Shown piece by piece: positions 45,450 to 54,746 of a DNA stretch of 64,000 nucleotides. Source of the DNA: Dryocola sp051297175 (lineage in GTDB: Bacteria > Pseudomonadota > Gammaproteobacteria > Enterobacterales > Enterobacteriaceae); the NCBI RefSeq assembly GCF_051297175.1, contig NZ_JBINNY010000001.1, forward strand, positions 3,224,001 through 3,288,000. The letters are read 5' to 3'. The notes under the pieces are model-generated. The model did not search any database and was not told where the DNA came from. It worked only from the letters and a program-made list of their open reading frames with translations. Positions within the stretch are counted from its first letter, which is position 1. Each line of letters opens with the position of its first letter. The position numbers were made by a program, and so were the translations under genes.

Positions 45450-46418
45450 ATGACCATGCCAACGCCGCTGTACCCGCACCGCTTACAGGTGCATCACATC
45501 CATCAGGAAACGCCGGACGTCTGGACGCTGTCGCTGATCGCTCACGACTTCTATCCCTACAAAGCCGGTCAGTACGCGCTGGTGAGCATTCGCAACAGCG
45601 AAGAAACGCTTCGCGCCTACACGCTCTCGTCCACGCCGGGGCTTAGCCCGTTCATCACGCTGACGGTGCGTCGTCTTGAGAACGGCGTTGGCTCCCGCTG
45701 GCTGACGCAGGACGTGAAGGTGGGCGACTATCTGTGGCTTTCCGAAGGCCAGGGGGAGTTTACCTGCGAGGATAAGGCCAGCGACCGCTTCCTGCTGATG
45801 GCGGCCGGGTGCGGCGTTACGCCGATAATGTCGATGCGCCGCTGGCTGGCAAAACATCGCCCGCAGGCGGACGTGCAGGTGATATTCAACGTGCGCTCGC
45901 CGCAGGACGTGATCTTTGCCGACGAGTGGCGCAACTACCCGGTCACGCTGGTCGCGGAAAACAACGCCACCCACGGGTTTATCGCCGGGCGCCTGACCCG
46001 CGAAATCCTCGAAGCCGTGCCGGACATTGCAACACGCACCGTCATGACCTGCGGCCCCGCCCCCTATATGGAGCTGGTGGAAAAAGAGGTGAAGGCGCTT
46101 GGCGTGAGCGAGTTTTATAGCGAGAAGTTTTTCACCCCCGTCGCAGCGCCGGTAGACAGCGGGCTGAAGTTCACCACGCTTAAGCCGATGCGCGAGTTCT
46201 ACGCCCCGGTCGGCAGCACGCTGCTGGCGGCGATGGAAAGCAACGCCGTCCCGGTTAACGCCGCCTGCCGCGCCGGCGTTTGCGGAAGCTGCAAAACGAA
46301 AATTGAATCCGGGGAATACACCGTGAGCAGCACCATGACGCTGACCGAGGCGGAAATCGCCTGCGGCTACGTGCTGGCCTGCTCGTGCCACCCGCAGGGG
46401 GATTTGGTTCTCGCCTGA
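45450..46418 (+). CDS. hcr: NADH oxidoreductase for Hcp
   Basis: A 322-residue FAD and [2Fe-2S] protein that passes electrons from NADH to Hcp. The FAD-binding motif is RAYTLSSTP, the NAD motif AAGCGVTPIMSM, and the C-terminal plant-type ferredoxin motif is CRAGVCGSCKTK with a final cysteine in ACSCHPQGDL. It begins MTMP like E. coli Hcr, after AAGGAGCC. Cotranscribed with hcp. Confidence 0.98.
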   Translation: MTMPTPLYPHRLQVHHIHQETPDVWTLSLIAHDFYPYKAGQYALVSIRNSEETLRAYTLSSTPGLSPFITLTVRRLENGVGSRWLTQDVKVGDYLWLSEGQGEFTCEDKASDRFLLMAAGCGVTPIMSMRRWLAKHRPQADVQVIFNVRSPQDVIFADEWRNYPVTLVAENNATHGFIAGRLTREILEAVPDIATRTVMTCGPAPYMELVEKEVKALGVSEFYSEKFFTPVAAPVDSGLKFTTLKPMREFYAPVGSTLLAAMESNAVPVNAACRAGVCGSCKTKIESGEYTVSSTMTLTEAEIACGYVLACSCHPQGDLVLA

Positions 46419-46426
46419 TATAAATC

Positions 46427-46450
46427 GTGCCGCCCGGCCCCGGGTGGCAC
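46427..46450 (+). terminator. Hairpin after hcr
   Basis: GTGCC-CCCGG paired with CCGGG-GGCAC around a 2-base loop, eight bases past the stop. It is GC-rich and stable but without a U-run. Confidence 0.6.
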
Positions 46451-46521
46451 ATTCTGCCCTCTCCCTTTCATTTCATTGACTAAGCTTGTTAACGGTAACT
46501 GAATCGTGACAAGGAGAACCG

Positions 46522-48246
46522 ATGAAACAGACCGTAGCCGCCTATCTGGCAAAAACTCTCGAAAGCGCAGGTGTGAAACGCATCTGGGGCGTAACGGGCG
46601 ATTCCCTCAACGGCATCAGCGACAGCCTCAACCGCATGGGTACCATCGACTGGATGCCGACCCGCCACGAAGAGGTCGCCGCCTTTGCCGCCGGTGCCGA
46701 AGCGCATTTAACCGGCGAACTTGCCGTCTGCGCGGGCTCGTGCGGGCCGGGGAACCTTCATTTAATTAACGGCCTGTTCGACTGCCACCGCAACCGCGTG
46801 CCGGTGCTGGCCATCGCCGCGCATATTCCCTCAAGCGAAATCGGCAGCGGCTATTTCCAGGAAACGCACCCCGAAGAGCTGTTCCGCGAATGCAGCCATT
46901 ACTGCGAGCTGGTGTCATCCCCGGAGCAGATCCCGCAGGTGCTGGCGATCGCCATGCGCAAAGCCGTGCTGAACCGCGGCGTTTCCGTTGTGGTATTGCC
47001 GGGCGACGTGGCGCTTAAACCCGCGCCTGAAACGGCCACCACGCACTGGTATCCCGCTCCGCAGCCGGTCATCGTGCCGCAGCAGGAAGAGCTGAAAAAA
47101 CTGGCGCAGCTGCTGCGCTACAACGATAACATCGCGCTGATGTGCGGCAGCGGCTGCGCGGGCGCGCACGAAGAGCTGGTGCAGTTCGCGGCGAAGCTCA
47201 AAGCGCCGATCGTTCACGCCCTGCGCGGGAAAGAACACGTCGAGTACGACAACCCGTATGACGTGGGCATGACCGGGCTGATCGGCTTCTCGTCGGGCTT
47301 CCACACCATGATGAACGCCGACACGCTGATCCTGCTCGGCACGCAGTTCCCCTATCGCGCCTTCTACCCGACGGACGCGAAAATCATCCAGATTGACATC
47401 AATCCCGGCAGCATCGGCGCGCACAGCAAGGTCGATATGGCGCTGGTCGGCGACATCAAAGCCACGCTCTCCGCCCTGCTGCCGCTGCTGGAAGAAAAAA
47501 CCGACCGCACCTTCCTCGACAAAGCGCTGGATAACTACCGCGAAGCGCGCGAGGGGCTGGACGATTTGGCTAAGGCGAGCGACGAAGACAAGCCGATTCA
47601 CCCGCAGTACGTCGCCCAGCAAATCAGCAAGTTTGCCGCCGATGACGCGATTTTCACCTGCGACGTGGGGACGCCAACCGTCTGGGCCGCGCGCTACCTT
47701 AAGATGAACGGCAGGCGCCGTCTTCTCGGCTCGTTCACCCACGGTTCGATGGCAAACGCCATGCCGCAGGCGCTGGGCGCGCAGGCCACCGCGCCGCAAC
47801 GTCAGGTTGTTGCCATGTGCGGCGACGGCGGATTCAGCATGCTGATGGGCGATTTTCTCTCCGTGGTGCAGATGAAGCTGCCGATCAAAATCGTCGTCTT
47901 TAACAATAGCGTGCTGGGGTTTGTCGCCATGGAAATGAAGGCAGGCGGCTACCTGACGGACGGCACGGATCTGCACAATACCAACTTTGCCAATATCGCC
48001 ACCGCGTGCGGGATTACCGGCATTCGCGTTGAGAAATCGGCGGATCTCGACAGCGCCCTACAGCGCGCCTTCAGCATAGACGGGCCGGTGCTTGTGGACG
48101 TGGTGGTCGCCAAAGAGGAGCTTGCCATGCCGCCGCAGATCAAGCTCGAGCAGGCAAAAGGCTTCAGCCTTTATATGCTGCGCGCGGTCATCAGCGGACG
48201 CGGGGACGAGGTTATCGAACTGGCGAAAACGAACTGGTTCCGGTAA
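46522..48246 (+). CDS. poxB: Pyruvate dehydrogenase (quinone)
   Basis: A peripheral membrane enzyme that decarboxylates pyruvate to acetate and CO2 and reduces ubiquinone. At 574 residues (E. coli 572) it has the TPP-binding domain with catalytic Glu in TRHEEVAAF, an FAD-binding middle domain, and GDGGFSMLMGD...NN for Mg-TPP. The C-terminal helix (about the last 25 residues) is the lipid-binding peptide that activates it. The start follows ACAAGGAGAACCG. In E. coli it is RpoS-dependent and heads poxB-ltaE-ybjT. Confidence 0.97.
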   Translation: MKQTVAAYLAKTLESAGVKRIWGVTGDSLNGISDSLNRMGTIDWMPTRHEEVAAFAAGAEAHLTGELAVCAGSCGPGNLHLINGLFDCHRNRVPVLAIAAHIPSSEIGSGYFQETHPEELFRECSHYCELVSSPEQIPQVLAIAMRKAVLNRGVSVVVLPGDVALKPAPETATTHWYPAPQPVIVPQQEELKKLAQLLRYNDNIALMCGSGCAGAHEELVQFAAKLKAPIVHALRGKEHVEYDNPYDVGMTGLIGFSSGFHTMMNADTLILLGTQFPYRAFYPTDAKIIQIDINPGSIGAHSKVDMALVGDIKATLSALLPLLEEKTDRTFLDKALDNYREAREGLDDLAKASDEDKPIHPQYVAQQISKFAADDAIFTCDVGTPTVWAARYLKMNGRRRLLGSFTHGSMANAMPQALGAQATAPQRQVVAMCGDGGFSMLMGDFLSVVQMKLPIKIVVFNNSVLGFVAMEMKAGGYLTDGTDLHNTNFANIATACGITGIRVEKSADLDSALQRAFSIDGPVLVDVVVAKEELAMPPQIKLEQAKGFSLYMLRAVISGRGDEVIELAKTNWFR

Positions 48247-48281
48247 AACGGTGGGTTAACCCTCAAATAAACTGAAGGTAT

Positions 48282-48365
48282 TGTAGGGCGGATAAACGAA
48301 GTGCCATCCGCCATGGTGTCTGGCGCATCATCCGGTGGATGGCGCTCACGCTTATCCACCCTACA
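48282..48365. repeat. REP pair (BIME-like) between poxB and ltaE
   Basis: Two about 31-base REP-type units in opposite orientation: 48282-48312 (TGTAGGGCGGATAA ... CATCCGCC) and 48334-48365 (GGTGGATGGCGC ... TTATCCACCCTACA), 21 bases apart. Each is itself an imperfect palindrome and together they can form a long stem. Same family as the array at 57770-58165. Confidence 0.8.
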
Positions 48366-48399
48366 AAAAACCGTTTCCCACACTTTTCAGGAACCTACC

Positions 48400-49401
48400 G
48401 TGATTGATTTACGCAGCGACACCGTAACCCGCCCTTCAAAAGCGATGCTTGAGAAAATGATCGCCGCCCCCACCGGCGACGACGTTTACGGCGATGACCC
48501 GACGGTCAACGAACTCCAGGCCTACGCCGCCCGCATCAGCGGCAAAGAGGCCGCCCTGTTTATGCCCACCGGCACTCAGGCAAACTTAGTTGCGCTATTA
48601 AGCCACTGCGAGCGCGGCGAAGAGTACATCGTGGGCCAGCTTGCGCATAACTACCTCTACGAGGCGGGCGGCGCGGCGGTATTGGGCAGCATCCAGCCGC
48701 AGCCGATTGAGGCGAATCAGGACGGCACCCTGCCGCTCGATAAGGTAGCGGCGAAAATCAAGCCGGACGACATTCACTTCGCCCGCACCAGGCTGTTAAG
48801 CCTTGAAAACACGCACAACGGCAAAGTGCTGCCGCGCGAATATTTTCAGCAGGCGTGGGAATTTACCCGCAAGCACAACCTCGCCCTGCACGTCGACGGC
48901 GCGCGTATTTTCAACGCCGTGGTGGCCTACGGCTGCCAGCTTGAAGAGATCGTGCGCTACTGCGACTCCTTCACGATTTGCCTCTCCAAAGGGCTGGGCA
49001 CGCCGGTTGGCTCGCTGCTGGTCGGTAGCCACGAATACATCAAGCGCGCGACGCGCTGGCGCAAAATGGTCGGCGGCGGCATGCGCCAGGCCGGTATTCT
49101 CGCCGCGGCCGGGCTGTACGCGCTGGAAAACAACGTGCAGCGCCTGCAGGAAGATCACGATAACGCGCACTGGCTGGCCGGTGAACTGCGTGAAATCGGC
49201 GTCGACGTGCAGCGCCAGGACACCAATATGGTGTTTGTCCGCGTTCCGGCTGAACGAACCGAATCGCTGGGCAAATTCATGCGCGAGCGCGGCGTATTGA
49301 TGAGCGCCGGGCCGGTGACGCGCCTGGTCACGCACCTCGACGTCAGCCGCGCGCAGCTCGCCGAAGTGGTCAGCCACTGGCGCGCCTTCAACCAGCAGTA
49401 A
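48400..49401 (+). CDS. ltaE: Low-specificity L-threonine aldolase
   Basis: A PLP enzyme that splits L-threonine and L-allo-threonine to glycine and acetaldehyde. The 333 residues (as in E. coli) begin MIDLRSDTVTRPS. Lys-197 in SFTICLSKGLG binds PLP. The start is GTG after CAGGAACCTACC. The open frame continues 33 codons upstream through the REP pair and must not be used. Followed at 16 bases by ybjT. Confidence 0.97.
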   Translation: MIDLRSDTVTRPSKAMLEKMIAAPTGDDVYGDDPTVNELQAYAARISGKEAALFMPTGTQANLVALLSHCERGEEYIVGQLAHNYLYEAGGAAVLGSIQPQPIEANQDGTLPLDKVAAKIKPDDIHFARTRLLSLENTHNGKVLPREYFQQAWEFTRKHNLALHVDGARIFNAVVAYGCQLEEIVRYCDSFTICLSKGLGTPVGSLLVGSHEYIKRATRWRKMVGGGMRQAGILAAAGLYALENNVQRLQEDHDNAHWLAGELREIGVDVQRQDTNMVFVRVPAERTESLGKFMRERGVLMSAGPVTRLVTHLDVSRAQLAEVVSHWRAFNQQ

Positions 49402-49417
49402 CTGAGGAACAGGGAAG

Positions 49418-50869
49418 ATGACGCAGCCGCAGAGGATCCTGGTGCTCGGTGCCAGCGGTTATATAGGCCAGCACCTGGTGCCGGAATTATCACGCAGCGG
49501 CCATCAGGTGATGGCCGCCGCCCGCCGCGTCGACTGGCTGAAGAAGCAGCAGTGGCCGGGCGTGGAGTGCCGCCGCATAGACTTACAGTGGCCGCATCAT
49601 CTTCCGGCGCTGCTCGCGGGCGTCGACACGCTTTACTATCTGGTTCACAGCATGGGCGACGGGCCGGATTTCGTAGCCCATGAACGCCAGGCGGCGCTTA
49701 ACCTGCGCGATGCGCTGGCGGAAAATCCCGTCAGGCAAATCATCTTCCTCAGTTCCCTTCAGGCGTCGGACGGCGACCAAAGCTCCGATCACCTGCGCGC
49801 CCGCCAGATGACGGCGGATATCCTGCGTGAATCGGGGGTGCCGGTCACCGAACTGCGCGCCGGGATCATCATCGGCGCGGGGTCGGCCGCCTTCGAGGTG
49901 ATGCGCGACATGGTGTATAACCTGCCGGTGCTCACGCCGCCGCGCTGGGTGCGATCGCGCACGACGCCTATCGCGCTTGAAAATCTGCTGTTCTACCTCG
50001 TTGCCCTGCTCGACCACCCCGCCCAGGAAAGCCGCGTGTTTGAGGCCGCAGGGCCGGAGGTGCTCAGCTATCAGCAGCAGTTTGAACGCTTTATGGCGAT
50101 AAGCGGCCGCCATCGCCCGCTGATTCCAATCCCTCTACCCACCAGCTGGATCTCCGTCTGGTTTCTGAATGTGATCACCTCCGTTCCGCCGACGATCGCC
50201 AAGTCGCTGATCCAGGGGCTGAAGCACGATCTGTTAGCCGACGATCGCGAGCTGCGGGCGCTGATTCCCCAGCGGCTGCTGACCTTTGACGACGCCGTGC
50301 GCGCCACGCTTGCCGATGAAAACAAGCTCGCCAACTCGCAGGACTGGGGCTACGACGCGCAGGCGCACGCCCGCTGGCGGCCCGATTACGGCTATTTCCC
50401 GAAGCAGGCGGGCTGCAGGGTGCAAACCAGCGCCAGCCTGAGGGATTTATGGGCCGTGGTGAACCAGCTTGGCGGCGAAGAAGGCTACTTTTTTGGCAAT
50501 ATTCTCTGGCAGACGCGCGCGTTGATGGACCGCATGATTGGCCACAGGCTTGCGAAAGGGCGGCCCGCACACCCGATGCTGGAAGTGGGCGACGCGGTTG
50601 ACAGCTGGAAAGTGATTATCGTCGAACCGCAAAAAGAGCTGGCGCTGCTGTTTGGCATGAAAGCGCCGGGGCTTGGGCGGCTGACCTTTACCCTGCAGGA
50701 CGAAGGCGTGCATCGCACGCTGGACGTCCGCGCCTGGTGGCACCCTCACGGCACCGCCGGGCTGTTCTACTGGCTGGTGATGATCCCCGCGCATTTGTTC
50801 ATTTTCAAAGGCATGGCGCGGCGAATCTGCCGTCTGGCCGAGCAATCTTCGCGCAAACAGGGTCTATAG
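49418..50869 (+). CDS. ybjT: NAD(P)-binding SDR protein with DUF2867 domain, YbjT
   Basis: At 483 residues (E. coli 476) it has an atypical short-chain dehydrogenase/NmrA-like Rossmann domain (GASGYIGQHLV near 12-22), then a DUF2867 domain, with a hydrophobic stretch near the C-terminus (AGLFYWLVMIPAHLFIF). Function unknown. The start follows GGAACAGGGAAG. Sixteen bases after ltaE, so likely in the poxB-ltaE-ybjT unit. Confidence 0.9.
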   Translation: MTQPQRILVLGASGYIGQHLVPELSRSGHQVMAAARRVDWLKKQQWPGVECRRIDLQWPHHLPALLAGVDTLYYLVHSMGDGPDFVAHERQAALNLRDALAENPVRQIIFLSSLQASDGDQSSDHLRARQMTADILRESGVPVTELRAGIIIGAGSAAFEVMRDMVYNLPVLTPPRWVRSRTTPIALENLLFYLVALLDHPAQESRVFEAAGPEVLSYQQQFERFMAISGRHRPLIPIPLPTSWISVWFLNVITSVPPTIAKSLIQGLKHDLLADDRELRALIPQRLLTFDDAVRATLADENKLANSQDWGYDAQAHARWRPDYGYFPKQAGCRVQTSASLRDLWAVVNQLGGEEGYFFGNILWQTRALMDRMIGHRLAKGRPAHPMLEVGDAVDSWKVIIVEPQKELALLFGMKAPGLGRLTFTLQDEGVHRTLDVRAWWHPHGTAGLFYWLVMIPAHLFIFKGMARRICRLAEQSSRKQGL

Positions 50870-50957
50870 TTCTTATTCTTACTCACAGGGCATTGCAAGC
50901 GTTGCCGTTTCACGGAAAAATGCCCGCGTTTATCTCAATCAAAATGAGTTGGTCTAC

Positions 50958-51968
50958 ATGAAGGTACTGGTCACGGGCGCCACCAGCGGCTTAGGCCGAA
51001 ACGCGGTCGAATATCTGCGAGCCAAAGGTGTCAGCGTTCGCGCCACCGGCCGCAATGAAGCGATGGGCAGGCTGCTGGAAAAAATGGGCGCGGAGTTTGT
51101 GCATGCCGACCTGACGGAGCTGGTTTCCTCGCAGGCGAAGGTAATGCTGGCCAACGTCGACACGCTCTGGCACTGCTCGAGCTTTACCTCGCCGTGGGGC
51201 ACGCAGGAGGCCTTCGACCTCGCCAACGTGCGCGCCACCCGTCGCCTGGGCGAATGGGCCGTGGCCTGGGGCGTGCGCAACTTCATCCATATCTCCTCGC
51301 CGTCGCTCTATTTTGATTATCACCACCATCGCAATATCAGCGAGGACTTCCGCCCGGTGCGCTTTGCCAACGAGTTTGCGCGCAGCAAAGCCGCCAGCGA
51401 AGAAGTGATTCAGCTGCTTGCGCAGGCGAACCCGCACACCCGCTTCACGATTTTGCGCCCGCAAAGCCTGTTCGGGCCGCATGATAAGGTCTTCTTCCCG
51501 CGTCTGGCACAGATGATGCGCCAGTACGGCAGCGTGCTGCTGCCGCGCGGCGGCGAGGCGATGGTCGATATGACCTATCTGGAAAACGCCGTCCACGCGA
51601 TGTGGCTGGCCTCCGAACGCGAAAACCTGCCGTCCGGCCGAGCCTACAACATCACCAATATGGAACCGCGCCCGCTGCGCACCATCGTGCAGAAGCTGAT
51701 CGACGATTTAGACATCACGTGCCGCATCCGCTCCGTGCCCTATCCGATGCTGGACATGATCGCGCGCGGCATGGAAAAGCTCGGCAACAAGTCGGCCCGC
51801 GAACCGGCGCTGACGCATTACGGCGTGTCGAAGCTGAATTTTGATTTGACGCTGGATACGACGCGTGCGGAAACCGAGTTAGGCTACCAGCCTATCGTCA
51901 CGCTCGACGAGGGGATTCGCCGCACCGCGCTGTGGCTGAAAGACCACGGCACGTTGCATCATCGCTAA
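50958..51968 (+). CDS. ybjS: NAD-dependent epimerase/dehydratase family protein YbjS
   Basis: At 336 residues (E. coli 337) it is an extended SDR: Rossmann motif TGATSGLGRNA at about 6-16, and catalytic Ser, Tyr and Lys in a HISSPSLYFDY-type region, here without the standard YxxxK spacing. Substrate unknown. The start MKVLVTGATSG is chosen over an ATG or GTG three codons upstream. The ribosome-binding site is weak. It is 88 bases after ybjT and convergent with amiD (5 bases). Confidence 0.9.
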   Translation: MKVLVTGATSGLGRNAVEYLRAKGVSVRATGRNEAMGRLLEKMGAEFVHADLTELVSSQAKVMLANVDTLWHCSSFTSPWGTQEAFDLANVRATRRLGEWAVAWGVRNFIHISSPSLYFDYHHHRNISEDFRPVRFANEFARSKAASEEVIQLLAQANPHTRFTILRPQSLFGPHDKVFFPRLAQMMRQYGSVLLPRGGEAMVDMTYLENAVHAMWLASERENLPSGRAYNITNMEPRPLRTIVQKLIDDLDITCRIRSVPYPMLDMIARGMEKLGNKSAREPALTHYGVSKLNFDLTLDTTRAETELGYQPIVTLDEGIRRTALWLKDHGTLHHR

Positions 51969-51973
51969 GCCCC

Positions 51974-52804
51974 TTAGCCCTGCCCGTACTTCTCCAGCAG
52001 GGCTTCCACAATAGCCTGACTCTGCGCGTCCGCCACGCCGTTATATAGCGCCGGGCGGAAGTGCATCTGGAAGGCGCCGATCACCCGCCGCTGCTCGGCC
52101 TCCGTCATGCCCGCCTGCACCTGATAACCGTAGCGCGAAAGTAAATCCAGCAGGCTGGCGGTGTCCACCGGCGCGTAAGGGTCGCGCCCGTTCAGGTAAA
52201 ACGCCACGCGTGACGCATCCGGCCAGGCGCCAATGCCCTTTTCAGCCAGCTGCTGCCAGGGGAAGAGCGGGCCGGGGTCGACCTTGCGCTGCGGAGCAAT
52301 ATCCCCGTGGGCGACGACGTTCTGCGGCGCAATGTTATAGCGAACGATAATGTCCTTCGCGAGCTTCTCAAGCACGTCGATTTGCGGGGCGTTAAACGGA
52401 TAAAACTGCAACACGTCCCCACGGCGCGTATAGCCTTTGTTTTCCAGCTCGATGCCGATCGACGTATCGTTGATGCGCGTGGCACCGCGCCAGAAGCTGA
52501 CGCCCGCGTGCCAGGCCAGCTCGCTTTCCGGCACCAGCTGCCAGATAACCGGCTTGCCGCCGGCAAGCGGCGGTTTGTCGGGGATCAGATAGTGCGAGCT
52601 GACGTTTGCGTCCGTAAGCGTAGAGAGCGAACCGTGAAAATCATCGGCGGTGTAATGAATCACCAGCACCTTCACGCGCGGATAGGCCGCCTGGGCCTGA
52701 CGGCGGGTGTCGATTTTATAGCTGCCCTTATCGACGATGCCCTGCTCGCTGGCGCAGCCCGTCAGCAGAGCCGCAACCAGCAGCGCGGTAAGACGGCCTT
52801 TCAT
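51974..52804 (-). CDS. amiD: N-acetylmuramoyl-L-alanine amidase AmiD (lipoprotein)
   Basis: An outer-membrane zinc amidase that cuts the bond between MurNAc and the peptide, also on anhydro-muropeptides. The 276 residues are as in E. coli. A lipoprotein signal ends at LLTGC, with lipidated Cys-17 followed by Ala-Ser, so sorted to the outer membrane. The amidase_2 domain has zinc ligands in VIHYTAD and later VVAHGDIAPQRKVDPGP. A C-terminal peptidoglycan-binding-like domain follows. It overlaps ybjQ by four bases. Confidence 0.96.
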   Translation of the reverse strand: MKGRLTALLVAALLTGCASEQGIVDKGSYKIDTRRQAQAAYPRVKVLVIHYTADDFHGSLSTLTDANVSSHYLIPDKPPLAGGKPVIWQLVPESELAWHAGVSFWRGATRINDTSIGIELENKGYTRRGDVLQFYPFNAPQIDVLEKLAKDIIVRYNIAPQNVVAHGDIAPQRKVDPGPLFPWQQLAEKGIGAWPDASRVAFYLNGRDPYAPVDTASLLDLLSRYGYQVQAGMTEAEQRRVIGAFQMHFRPALYNGVADAQSQAIVEALLEKYGQG

Positions 52805-53124
52805 CGACGGGTTTTCACCGCCGTCCCCGTGACGCTGACCATCAGCATACTGCTGTCTTTGCCCACGGTTTCATAATCGATATCAATGCCGACCACGGCG
52901 TTAGCGCCCAGGCCTTCCGCCTGTTCCTGCAATTCTCGGAAAGCGATTTCACGCGCCTTGCGCAGCTCTTTTTCATAGGCACCCGAGCGGCCGCCGACGA
53001 TATCGCGTACCCCGGCAAAAAAATCGCGGAAAATATTCGCGCCAAGAATGGCTTCTCCGGTCACGACGCCGCAGTACTCGGTGATACTCTGCCCTTCAAG
53101 CGTAGGGGTGGTGGTAAATTGCAT
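52801..53124 (-). CDS. ybjQ: UPF0145 family protein YbjQ
   Basis: A 107-residue cytoplasmic protein of the widespread YbjQ/UPF0145 family, known from structures as a ring-forming (pentameric) heavy-metal-binding-like fold but of unknown function. It matches E. coli YbjQ (MQFTTTPTLEGQSI). The start follows AGGAGAAGCCA. It overlaps the amiD start (ATGA), so the two are made together. Confidence 0.93.
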   Translation of the reverse strand: MQFTTTPTLEGQSITEYCGVVTGEAILGANIFRDFFAGVRDIVGGRSGAYEKELRKAREIAFRELQEQAEGLGANAVVGIDIDYETVGKDSSMLMVSVTGTAVKTRR

Positions 53125-53232
53125 TGGCTTCTCCTCTTAGCTGGATCAATATCTTAGCGTCTTGCTCGCCACGCATTTTGACAACGATACGCTATGCTAA
53201 GGTAGTCCTCCTGAGAAAATAAGGAAATAAAA

Positions 53233-53760
53233 ATGCGCAGCTCAGTTTTGGCTCTTCTTCCGTGCGCCATGCTCCTCACGGCCTGTACGAGCACCGTTAA
53301 CCCAGCGTTTAAAGATATTGGCACCCGCAGCGGCCCGTGCATCGACGGCGGCCCGGATAGCGTCGCGCAGCAGTTTTACGACTACCAGATAGCCCATAAG
53401 TCGATGGGCACCAGCGGACTGACCGGCCTGCGTCCGTACCTTAGCGATTCGCTTTCGCAGCAGCTACAGAAAGCCAGCGCTTCGCCGAACGCGCAAAATG
53501 CATTTATGCGCAGCGATATATTCACCAGTAACGCACAGGGCGCGGACAGTGCAGAAGTCGCTTCGGCTTCCACCATTCCGAATACTGATGCACGAAATAT
53601 TCCGCTACGCGTGAGGCTGACCAAAGGTAGCCAAACCTGGCTGGATGAGGTGCTGATGATTCGCGAAGGGCAATGCTGGGCCGTCGATGACGTTCGCTAC
53701 CTCGGGGCCAATAGCCACGCGCCTTCCGGCAGCCTGCGTCAGGCCATTGAAACCAACTAA
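53233..53760 (+). CDS. ybjP: Putative lipoprotein YbjP
   Basis: A 175-residue envelope lipoprotein (E. coli 171). The signal peptide ends LLTAC with lipidated Cys-18 and Thr at +2, so the outer membrane is predicted. The rest is a small soluble domain, with a pair Cys-36 and a late Cys in GQCWAVDD that may form a disulfide. Function unknown. Divergent from ybjQ, ahead of the art genes as in E. coli. Confidence 0.88.
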   Translation: MRSSVLALLPCAMLLTACTSTVNPAFKDIGTRSGPCIDGGPDSVAQQFYDYQIAHKSMGTSGLTGLRPYLSDSLSQQLQKASASPNAQNAFMRSDIFTSNAQGADSAEVASASTIPNTDARNIPLRVRLTKGSQTWLDEVLMIREGQCWAVDDVRYLGANSHAPSGSLRQAIETN

Positions 53761-53926
53761 TTGCTGTTTATTTGCACTCGCGGCGGGGTGAAAGTCATAA
53801 CCCATATAAATAGTCTGGAGTTTTCACATAACTCCGCCATTTATTCTTACCCCCACCCCGCCCCGCTATTTTGTGCTAGTTTTAACAGTAGAACTTGGTT
53901 GTTTTTAAGTTTTAACGCACAAAGAT

Positions 53927-53940
53927 TGCATAACTATTCT
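53927..53940 (+). promoter_or_regulatory. Possible ARG box upstream of artP
   Basis: TGCAT-AACT-ATTCT matches the TGAAT-N4-ATTCA ArgR pattern in 8 of 10 positions, about 60 bases before artP. The rest of the 237-base ybjP-artP gap shows no gene. Confidence 0.4.
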
Positions 53941-53997
53941 GTTAAAGGTAATCTTTGCGGCCTCAATTGCTATGTAACCGCAACGTAACCGCAACGA

Positions 53998-54726
53998 ATG
54001 AGTATTCAACTAAACGGCATTAATTGCTTTTACGGCGCGCATCAGGCGCTGTTTGACATCACGCTAGAGTGTCCGCACGGCGAAACGCTGGTGCTGCTGG
54101 GTCCAAGCGGCGCGGGCAAGAGCTCGCTATTGCGCGTTCTCAACCTGCTTGAGATGCCTAAATCAGGTCAGCTCAACATCGCGGGCAATCATTTCGACTT
54201 CGTAAAAACGCCCGGCGAGAAGGCCATACGCGAGCTGCGTCAGAACGTGGGCATGGTGTTCCAGCAGTACAACCTCTGGCCGCATCTGACCGTCCTGCAA
54301 AACCTGATTGAAGCGCCCTGCCGCGTGCTGGGCTTAAGCAAGGATGCCGCTCGCGCTCGTGCTGACAAGCTGCTAGAACGCCTGCGCCTGAAACCTTATC
54401 AGGACCGCTATCCGCTGCACCTTTCCGGCGGCCAGCAACAGCGCGTAGCCATTGCGCGTGCGCTGATGATGGAGCCACAGATCCTGCTGTTTGATGAGCC
54501 AACCGCCGCGCTCGACCCTGAGATCACCGCGCAGATTGTAAGCATCATTCGCGAACTGGCAGAAACCAACATCACTCAGGTCATCGTGACCCATGAAGTG
54601 GAAGTGGCGCGTAAAACCGCCAGCCGCGTGGTGTATATGGAAAACGGCCATATCGTGGAACAAGGTGATGCGAGTTGCTTTGCCAACCCGCAAACCGAAG
54701 CCTTTAAATTCTACCTATCACACTGA
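53998..54726 (+). CDS. artP: Arginine ABC transporter ATP-binding protein ArtP
   Basis: The ATPase of the high-affinity arginine importer. 242 residues with GPSGAGKSS, LSGGQQQRVAIARAL and ILLFDEPTAALD. It starts at ATG 53998 without an obvious strong ribosome-binding site (CAACGA only). First gene of artPIQM. Confidence 0.97.
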   Translation: MSIQLNGINCFYGAHQALFDITLECPHGETLVLLGPSGAGKSSLLRVLNLLEMPKSGQLNIAGNHFDFVKTPGEKAIRELRQNVGMVFQQYNLWPHLTVLQNLIEAPCRVLGLSKDAARARADKLLERLRLKPYQDRYPLHLSGGQQQRVAIARALMMEPQILLFDEPTAALDPEITAQIVSIIRELAETNITQVIVTHEVEVARKTASRVVYMENGHIVEQGDASCFANPQTEAFKFYLSH

Positions 54727-54746
54727 TGTTGAATGGGAAAATGACA

